Positions 33,726 through 39,093 of a stretch of 39,093 bases of DNA are shown here, in pieces (within the stretch, counting starts at the first letter, position 1; each line of letters opens with the position of its first letter). Under the pieces are notes generated by a model. The model saw only the letters and a list, made by a program, of their open reading frames with translations, searched no databases and was not told the origin of the DNA. Source of the stretch: Halobacteriales archaeon (GTDB lineage: Archaea > Halobacteriota > Halobacteria > Halobacteriales > SKSH01); assembly GCA_007118145.1 (NCBI GenBank), contig SKSD01000082.1:1-39093 (forward strand). Reading direction: 5' to 3'. The position numbers and the translations under genes were made by a program.

Positions 33726-34568
33726 CTACTCCTCGGCAGGTGATTTTCGCTGAGCAATCATGATCTCGCCGTGGCCGTCGCGACCGACAGATGCGGCGAC
33801 AGTCCCGACGAGCTTTCGTCTGATGACAGACTGTTCGGTTGCCCCAAGCAGGGTAACATCGAACTCCGCAGTCGCGTCGATAAGTGCCTCGGCAATGTCC
33901 TCGTGTTCGAACACCTGTGTCGACACCTCGACCGCGTCGAGTCTGGCTCCAGCTGTATCGAGGAGTGTGGTGACCTCATCGTGTGTGGTCTTGGCTGTCT
34001 CCGGATCGACGACGTGTGCGAGTGTCATATCGGCATCGTGACACCTGGCGATCGACCCGCCGAGATCGACCGCGAGTTCGTTGTGTCCCCCCGGTGCCAC
34101 GGCAACGAGAACCGAGGATATCTTCTCCGGTCTCGATGAGGTCAGTCGCTTGACCAGCACGTCACACGGAGTCTTGCGAAGTACCTCGTCGAGGTAGCTC
34201 CCGAGGATGATGTCGCGTCGTGGTGGCCTGCCGTGCCAGCCCATGAGGATGAGGTCAACATCACGCTCTTCTGCGACACTGACGATCCCGTTGGCGACAC
34301 TGCGTGCATAGCGGATCGATGCGTCGACCGGTATTGATGCCTCCTCGACGTGAGCGGTTGCCAACTCGAGGATCTCTTCATCCTCTTCGTCGATCACCTC
34401 ATCCCCACTCGTCAGTGGTAGCTGTGGTGGGACACGCACCACGTGGCGGAGCATAATCCCACAGGAGCGGTCACGGGCGATATCGATCGCCGTCGGGAGC
34501 AGGCGTTCGACTGTGTCGGTCTGGGAAATACCGACGAGGACGTACCCCTCGGGCTCGGACGTGCTCAT
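33726..34568 (-). CDS. Tandem universal stress protein (two UspA domains)
   Basis: A 280-residue protein with two UspA domains. The first (about 8-145) has the nucleotide-binding signature GWHGRPPRRDIILGSYLDEVL (G110-G113, GS 123-124). The second (about 150-275) has the shorter GATEQSVIRRKLVGTVAASV, in which the motif is less complete, so one domain may be regulatory. Such tandem forms are common in haloarchaea, often as sensors near transporters. The ATG at 34568 starts the first beta strand; longer in-frame starts lack family sequence. It is upstream of mcm on the same strand, 131 bases before its start, and divergent from the zinc-knuckle membrane protein. Confidence 0.92.
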   Translation of the reverse strand: MSTSEPEGYVLVGISQTDTVERLLPTAIDIARDRSCGIMLRHVVRVPPQLPLTSGDEVIDEEDEEILELATAHVEEASIPVDASIRYARSVANGIVSVAEERDVDLILMGWHGRPPRRDIILGSYLDEVLRKTPCDVLVKRLTSSRPEKISSVLVAVAPGGHNELAVDLGGSIARCHDADMTLAHVVDPETAKTTHDEVTTLLDTAGARLDAVEVSTQVFEHEDIAEALIDATAEFDVTLLGATEQSVIRRKLVGTVAASVGRDGHGEIMIAQRKSPAEE

Positions 34569-34805
34569 ATGTGCACCGCTTCGTGTGCATGCATGATAAC
34601 AGACTGGGATTTCGACACTGTGGGCGAGCTCACCAAGCTGTGTCGCTCCGTGTGGTGTCACGAACGGTGATGTTGGCCAGGATGAAGTGATCACGAGTGA
34701 ACCGACTATGGACACCGTCAGTGTCCGATACGGTCGCGGCCATCACGTGTTGCGAGACAATTAAGTCACGAGCCGAGATACGGGTAGCCAGCGGGTCGAG
34801 CTCGG

Positions 34806-35273
34806 ATGGGAGGTACACCAAGATGTACCTGGTGTGGCAGGTCAGATGGTACATTGACGCATCATCTCTACCAGGTCAAGGGTCGATTTGGCAGACGGTA
34901 TCGGTCAATACATCTACCCGTTCACCCACGTCATAAGCCGCAGCTCGACCGGGAAATCACCCGATTCAACCGCTTCGGCCTGTTGGTCACATCTCTCATC
35001 ATATTGCTCAGCGGTGCGATCACCGCGGTGATGATGGGAGCGTTCCTACACGGTGGTGTGACAGCTGAGGTGATACTGTTCACCCTGTTTGCGGTAAGTG
35101 CGATGGGTGTCACCTATCTCATCTTCCCATTCGCCACGCCCACCACCGTCGATATCATCGGGATGAAGTGGTCCCGGCGGATCACCCGCGGGCTGGGTGG
35201 TGTCCTCGTGTTGATTCCCATCGTGGTACTACTGCATGACGACGTATCGATTCTCGTGAGCACACTCACGTGA
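34806..35273 (+). CDS. Small membrane protein with N-terminal Cys/His cluster, unknown
   Basis: A 155-residue protein. The N-terminus has CTWC (C7, C10) followed by H19, H20, H36 and H40, which could form a small zinc knuckle. Membrane helices are predicted at about 57-80, 88-110 and 130-147, with a basic stretch MKWSRRITRG between the last two. I do not recognise the family. The ATG at 34806 is the start that includes the CxxC; a TATA-like CAATTAAG lies upstream near 34759. It is divergent from the tandem UspA protein across 237 bases and upstream of tRNA-Pro, which lies on the other strand. Confidence 0.7.
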   Translation: MGGTPRCTWCGRSDGTLTHHLYQVKGRFGRRYRSIHLPVHPRHKPQLDREITRFNRFGLLVTSLIILLSGAITAVMMGAFLHGGVTAEVILFTLFAVSAMGVTYLIFPFATPTTVDIIGMKWSRRITRGLGGVLVLIPIVVLLHDDVSILVSTLT

Positions 35274-35350
35274 AGACCGAACAGCCATTCGCTACGAATA
35301 TCGCCCAACAATACCGCTCTCGATAGACGTACTCTCTGGGAGAAATGGCA

Positions 35351-35423
35351 TGGGACCGCTCGGATTTGAACCGAGGTCGACGGCACCCAAAGCCGTAAGG
35401 ATACCAAGCTACCCCACGGTCCC
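35351..35423 (-). tRNA. tRNA-Pro (anticodon TGG)
   Basis: On the reverse strand the acceptor stem pairs GGGACCG (35417-35423) with CGGTCCC (35352-35358) and the discriminator is A at 35351. The anticodon loop is TTTGGGT with TGG, reading proline codons. The T arm contains GGTTCAAATCC, and the D arm begins TGGGGTAGCTTGGTA. No intron or encoded CCA is seen. Confidence 0.96.
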
Positions 35424-35470
35424 GTACACTGGTACTAGAGCTATCGAGCGGTAAAGCGTTTCGTCACGCA

Positions 35471-37537
35471 TCAGCGGTCGCTCAATCGTACCTCATAGCG
35501 TGCGATGATATCAAGCGGGTTCGTCCCTCGTTGCAGCTGATCTCGTAACCACCCCATATCATCCGGTGGCAGGAAGTGCACACAGGCGACCTGTCCGGTC
35601 GGCGTCACCTCGAGCCCGTCGATGAGTCCAGCATCGAGCAGGTACGCGATCGCTCGCTGGGTATCCACCTCACCGACCATCCGCTCATTGACCGCCTTGG
35701 CTCGCCGACCGGAGACGACGAGGTTGGCGAGTGTCTCCTCAGCGGCCGTCTCGGTGCCATAAACCGCCTCAACCGGCCCCATCCCACCCTCGAGGAGCTC
35801 AAATGCCACCGCCTCTTCGCTGCGTTCCATCCCGGCATGATACACGCCACCGGGTTCGACCAGAAGATACACGATACCCTTGTCGTGATAGTCGGGTCGA
35901 CCCGCACGGCCAAGCATCTGCTCGAACTCCTGGACCGTCAGCCAGTCGATACCCATGGCGAGGCTCTCGAAGATGACGTGCGATGCTGGGAAGTCGACAC
36001 CAGCACCGAGTGCGGCCGTTGTCACGACCGCAGCCAGATCACCATCTTGGAACCGGCGTTCGATATCGTTGCGCTGCTTTGAGGACAACCCACCGTGATA
36101 CGCCGCACTCGGTACCGATAGCTTGCGCGTCAGCTCGTGACAGCGCCGTCGTGCATTGGTGAAGACGATGCTCTGGCCGCGATAACCCTTCGATGAGCGC
36201 TGATTGAATGCTCGGGTGACGATCCGATCGATCACGTCAGCCTTGGCAGGTGCGGAGGTAGCGAACGTGAGGTGGCGTTCGATCGGCACGGGTCGCTCTT
36301 CGTACTCGACGAGACCCGCATCGAGGGCTCGGGCCAGTTCCTGCGGGTTACCCACCGTCGCAGAGAGGTAAAGCCACTGTGTGTTGTACCCTCGGTGTTC
36401 ACAGTGGTCGTGCAATCTGGCGATCAGACCATCGAGACGCGCACCACGTTCACCCTGACCGATCGTGTGCACCTCGTCGATGACGACCGTCCCGATCTCG
36501 CCGAGGTCACGACCGGTGCGTAGAGCGTGATCGATTCCCTCGTACGTTCCGACGATCACGTCCGCAGTCGGGTCGAACGACCCGGCCGGGTCGCGCAATC
36601 TGCTGCGTCCGACACGAAGTGAGACATCGACAAGCTCGCCGTACGTATCGCGAAGATCCTGATACGTCTGATTGGCGAGTGCGACCAGTGGAACGAGAAA
36701 CAACATCGACCCCTCGCCCTTGAGGACGCGATCGATGCCCGCCACCTCGCCGATGAGCGTCTTTCCCGTCGCGGTTGCGCTCACCACGAGCAGGTCTTCA
36801 CCCTCGAGCAGTCCGGCATCGACGGCCTTCGTCTGGACGGGGCGTAACTCGTCGAACCGTTCGGTCAACAGCATACGCAACGGCTCGACGACATCGAGCT
36901 CATCCGGATAGCGTGCCTCGATCTCCTCGTCGGTCGCAGAGATCTCGTCGATACGCGTGAGCTCCGGGTCGAGTTCGCCATCGAGAAGGCGACGTACACG
37001 AGGAAGGTCCTGTACCTGCTCGAGGAGGACGGTGAATCGCTCCGCGACCGCCGGGGTGGCCACGTCGTGAAACGTCAGATCGCGCTCAAGCTGTGCGGTG
37101 GCACAGTCGATGCAGAGCTCGCCCCCATCGGTCGCGATGGCATTGTCGTCTGTAAGTGGGGAGTACCTCCCTCTGGCCGCACACGCCGGGCAGGTGCGCA
37201 CCACGGCCGCCTCGAGCTGGTAGGCATCGAGCATCGCGTCGAGTTGCTCTCGCATCGACACCGGTGTCTGTACCGAGATACGGATACGATCGGCGGCCCG
37301 ACAGAGATCGATGATCGCTGAGGGATCGTCTGGCTCGAGGTCATCGCCGGTCTCCCAGCGGAACAGTCGTGGGCGAGGCCCGGCTTCGGTCTCTTTGAGC
37401 TCCAACCGGGCGGTCATCACCTCGCCATCGGTATGGACCTCGACGATGACGTCATCGTCTCGGCCGTGAAGGAAGACGAGGGACACCTGCGTACCATCGG
37501 TGAGCACGTTCTGATGCGAGGTTGGGCCAACAGGCAC
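35471..37537 (-). CDS. DEAD/DEAH-box helicase, Ski2-like, with N-terminal zinc finger
   Basis: A 688-residue superfamily 2 helicase. An N-terminal region (about 15-160) contains a C4 zinc site CPAC (C116, C119) with CIDC (C142, C145). Motif I is SATATGKT (253-260), motif II DEVH (354-357), motif III SAT (LSATVGNP), motif IV-V VFTNARR...TTAALGAGVD and motif VI QMLGRAGRP. This is the haloarchaeal helicase type that carries a DUF5814-like N-terminus (from memory), with a role in DNA or RNA remodelling not established here. The start is uncertain: GTG 37537 gives the longest form, while GTG 37507 fits a TTATT element near 37542-37546 better. It follows the zinc-rich regulator gene by 157 bases. 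Confidence 0.9.
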   Translation of the reverse strand: MPVGPTSHQNVLTDGTQVSLVFLHGRDDDVIVEVHTDGEVMTARLELKETEAGPRPRLFRWETGDDLEPDDPSAIIDLCRAADRIRISVQTPVSMREQLDAMLDAYQLEAAVVRTCPACAARGRYSPLTDDNAIATDGGELCIDCATAQLERDLTFHDVATPAVAERFTVLLEQVQDLPRVRRLLDGELDPELTRIDEISATDEEIEARYPDELDVVEPLRMLLTERFDELRPVQTKAVDAGLLEGEDLLVVSATATGKTLIGEVAGIDRVLKGEGSMLFLVPLVALANQTYQDLRDTYGELVDVSLRVGRSRLRDPAGSFDPTADVIVGTYEGIDHALRTGRDLGEIGTVVIDEVHTIGQGERGARLDGLIARLHDHCEHRGYNTQWLYLSATVGNPQELARALDAGLVEYEERPVPIERHLTFATSAPAKADVIDRIVTRAFNQRSSKGYRGQSIVFTNARRRCHELTRKLSVPSAAYHGGLSSKQRNDIERRFQDGDLAAVVTTAALGAGVDFPASHVIFESLAMGIDWLTVQEFEQMLGRAGRPDYHDKGIVYLLVEPGGVYHAGMERSEEAVAFELLEGGMGPVEAVYGTETAAEETLANLVVSGRRAKAVNERMVGEVDTQRAIAYLLDAGLIDGLEVTPTGQVACVHFLPPDDMGWLRDQLQRGTNPLDIIARYEVRLSDR

Positions 37538-37579
37538 AATAAGGAGCCCGGTTACGATGGCTCTCGCTTAGACAGTGCG

Positions 37580-37595
37580 GTGCACTACCGTGCAC
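37580..37595. promoter_or_regulatory. Paired GTGCAC palindromes upstream of helicase gene
   Basis: GTGCAC-TACC-GTGCAC consists of two self-complementary hexamers ten bases apart, which also form an inverted repeat. It lies about 43 bases upstream of the longest helicase start, in the 157-base gap after the zinc-rich regulator gene. It could be a regulator site; no protein is assigned. Confidence 0.3.
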
Positions 37596-37694
37596 GGTGG
37601 CCGATGTTTCCCTCTTTCAGCAGGTGGGCATAGGTTCGAGTCGAGGCAGCCCCCTTGGAGTGTACGGACGGTACTGGTAGGTCAGACGCTCGCC

Positions 37695-38654
37695 TCACAT
37701 CCGCGTGACATCGGTGACCTCGAGTTGGTCGTCGACGGCTATCCGGAGCGTGTCGTCCTTGCCGTGCCATCTGAAGGCACCCTCGAAGGGATCCATCGAG
37801 ATCACCTCATGCGACCACGAGGGTCGCTCGGCCGCCGTTGCGGTGACCGGGTTGATCCCCTCCTCGAGGAGGTACGCCATCCACGGCGAACGTGCATAGA
37901 GCATGTAACCGAGGTCACCACCCATTCGCAAGGTGCAGTTGGTACACTGGCTCAGCACGCTGATCTGATACGGACCATTCATGACACCACATGCATCGCA
38001 GATGCCGTCTCCCTCCAGGTCATGTTGCTCGCAGATGTCAACCTCGTGGGTAAGCCGTGCACCACAGTGATGGCAGACGCTACACGACCGATGCATCATC
38101 CGCAGATTGAGCAGGACCTGTCCCGTCCGGTAGGCCTCCTCGAGGGTACGTCCCCCGAGTGCCGCCGGAGGTAGTGGCAACGTGCCGCTGTATCCCCGCT
38201 CAGCGATCGTTCGCTCACCTTCGACGATCCGCGAGCCGAACGCGCCCGAACAGGAGAGGCAAAACCGTGCGAGGCCCCGATGGGTCACCTCAACCTCGAT
38301 GCGGTCGCCACACAGCGGACAGGGTTGGTCGATCTGCTCCATGCGGCGGTCTGGATAATCGGTCAGCACGCCCGAGTAGACGGCGAGGACGACGTTCCTC
38401 CCAGCCTCGAGGAGGGTGTAGCCATCGTCGGTCTTCCTGAGGAAGTGCCCCTCGAGCTCGCCGAGGTGGTAGTTGAACCGACCCGAGTCTTGGATGCCGA
38501 CTCGAGACCAAAGCTCGTTGAACCTGACCGGTCCATCGGCCTTGGCGAGCTCGTGAAGGATCGACATTCGCACCTCGTTCCCCAGAAGGGCGAACGCATA
38601 TTCCGGAGAGAGCCCCTCCTCTGGTTCGGATTCACCTCGATCGAATCGATCCAT
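37695..38654 (-). CDS. Winged-helix protein with many zinc-binding cysteines (DUF7351-like)
   Basis: A 319-residue predicted regulator. An ArsR-like winged helix (about 15-95) contains LLGNEVRMSILHELAKAD and RFNYHLGELEGHFL. The rest holds twelve cysteines arranged as C112/C115/C132/C135, C191/C194/C197/C208 and C219/C222/C237/C240, i.e. about three zinc-ribbon-like sites. A final domain has DPFEGAFRWHGKDD. The type is known in haloarchaea without an assigned function (DUF7351, from memory). The ATG at 38654 is preferred over the longer in-frame start. It is divergent from the luciferase-like gene and precedes the helicase gene. Confidence 0.85.
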   Translation of the reverse strand: MDRFDRGESEPEEGLSPEYAFALLGNEVRMSILHELAKADGPVRFNELWSRVGIQDSGRFNYHLGELEGHFLRKTDDGYTLLEAGRNVVLAVYSGVLTDYPDRRMEQIDQPCPLCGDRIEVEVTHRGLARFCLSCSGAFGSRIVEGERTIAERGYSGTLPLPPAALGGRTLEEAYRTGQVLLNLRMMHRSCSVCHHCGARLTHEVDICEQHDLEGDGICDACGVMNGPYQISVLSQCTNCTLRMGGDLGYMLYARSPWMAYLLEEGINPVTATAAERPSWSHEVISMDPFEGAFRWHGKDDTLRIAVDDQLEVTDVTRM

Positions 38655-38807
38655 GCCGAGCGATGGTACTGCTCGTGACAAAAGTTGCGAGGATGGGGCC
38701 ACCGGAAATAATTATCAACGAGATAACAGAAACGTGGTTCTGATGAGCTATATGCCGAACCCCCCGGGACCTTGCAATGGACATCTGACAACCGATGTGA
38801 ACCAACC

Positions 38808-39093
38808 ATGGCACGTGAATCCACGACTACTACAACACCGAAACACGGGCTCTACCTCGCCAACAGCCCCGGGTACTGCGCTGAGCTCGCAACTCCATCG
38901 AACATGGTCGAGTATGGCGTTGCCGCCGAGGAGGCTGGGTGGGATGGCGTCTACATGGCGGATGCGTTCGGCAACGAACCCCCCGAAATGTTCATCGAAC
39001 CCTACACGACGCTCGCGGCGATCGCGACCCGGACCGACCGCATCAGCCTGGGTACATACATCTCGCCGGTCCCTCGCAGGCAACCGTGGCAGC
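38808..39093 (+). CDS. Luciferase-like (LLM) flavin-dependent oxidoreductase, partial
   Basis: An incomplete gene: the first 95 codons, running off the right end. The translation contains KHGLYLANSPGYC, EEAGWDGVYMADAFGNEPPE and EPYTTLAAIATRTDRISLG followed by TYISPVPRRQPWQ, the pattern of the bacterial luciferase-like superfamily, many archaeal members of which use F420 or FMN. Without the rest, the cofactor and substrate cannot be assigned. The ATG at 38808 starts the family sequence. AT-rich elements at 38705-38715 and 38746-38754 are possible promoter parts shared with the divergent regulator gene. Confidence 0.88.
   Translation, partial: MARESTTTTTPKHGLYLANSPGYCAELATPSNMVEYGVAAEEAGWDGVYMADAFGNEPPEMFIEPYTTLAAIATRTDRISLGTYISPVPRRQPWQ

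Noticed and set aside
37633-37646. GGTTCGAGTC resembling a tRNA T arm
   Set aside because: The flanking bases do not form a T stem, and no acceptor or anticodon arm is found around it.
1-39093. CRISPR array, transposase, integrase or prophage genes
   Set aside because: No regularly spaced repeats and no recognisable mobile-element proteins were seen; only the two inteins count as selfish elements.

Overview
The window looks like chromosomal DNA of a haloarchaeon (class Halobacteria). The proteins are strongly acidic. Archaeal information-processing genes are present: ribosomal protein eS6, an MCM replicative helicase, a type A RNase P RNA and a Ski2-like helicase. The surface protein at 9059-10738 ends in a PGF-CTERM-type anchor, and the secreted binding protein at 15877 has a twin-arginine lipoprotein signal. 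Many starts lie about 25-30 bases after a TATA-like box, which fits leaderless transcripts. I cannot name a genus. I find 35 protein genes (the last one runs off the right end), tRNA-Lys(TTT), tRNA-Pro(TGG) and the RNase P RNA. I see no insertion sequence, prophage, CRISPR array or origin.

Left part (1-12.8 kb): tRNA-Lys, a winged-helix regulator, eS6, a small haloarchaeal protein, a DHH phosphoesterase in a reverse-strand group with universal stress proteins and a GNAT acetyltransferase, an acidic conserved protein, dihydroorotase, a lipoate-ligase-like protein divergent from an M23-like protein, then a probable NAD salvage set (nicotinamidase-like hydrolase, nicotinate phosphoribosyltransferase) flanking a surface metalloprotease-like protein. 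The RNase P RNA follows, and its 3' end lies antisense to the end of a small membrane protein gene.

Metal block (12.9-18.4 kb): a P1B-type heavy-metal exporter, a DtxR-family regulator and a zinc/manganese-type ABC importer (binding protein, ATPase, permease with overlapping genes). An inverted repeat resembling a DtxR/IdeR operator sits between the TATA box and the start of the importer. This suggests one circuit balancing metal export and import.

Peptide and histidine block (18.5-28.0 kb): on the reverse strand hutI and hutH are followed by an M29 aminopeptidase and a lone dipeptide-type ABC permease. Divergent from hutI are two overlapping genes for glutamate formimidoyltransferase and formimidoyl-THF cyclodeaminase, and convergent to them is hutU. 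The window therefore encodes histidine breakdown by the folate-dependent route without a visible formiminoglutamase gene.

Right part (28.1-39.1 kb): a large DUF2298/YYY-type membrane protein, an MCM gene carrying two mini-inteins (one splitting Walker A, one directly after Walker B), a tandem UspA protein, a small zinc-knuckle-like membrane protein, tRNA-Pro, a Ski2-like helicase with an N-terminal zinc finger, a cysteine-rich winged-helix protein and the start of a luciferase-like monooxygenase. The strongest items for follow-up are the double-intein MCM, the metal-regulated promoter with an atypical binding protein, several operator-like inverted repeats placed exactly between TATA and start, and the cytoplasmic M23-like protein in an organism without murein.
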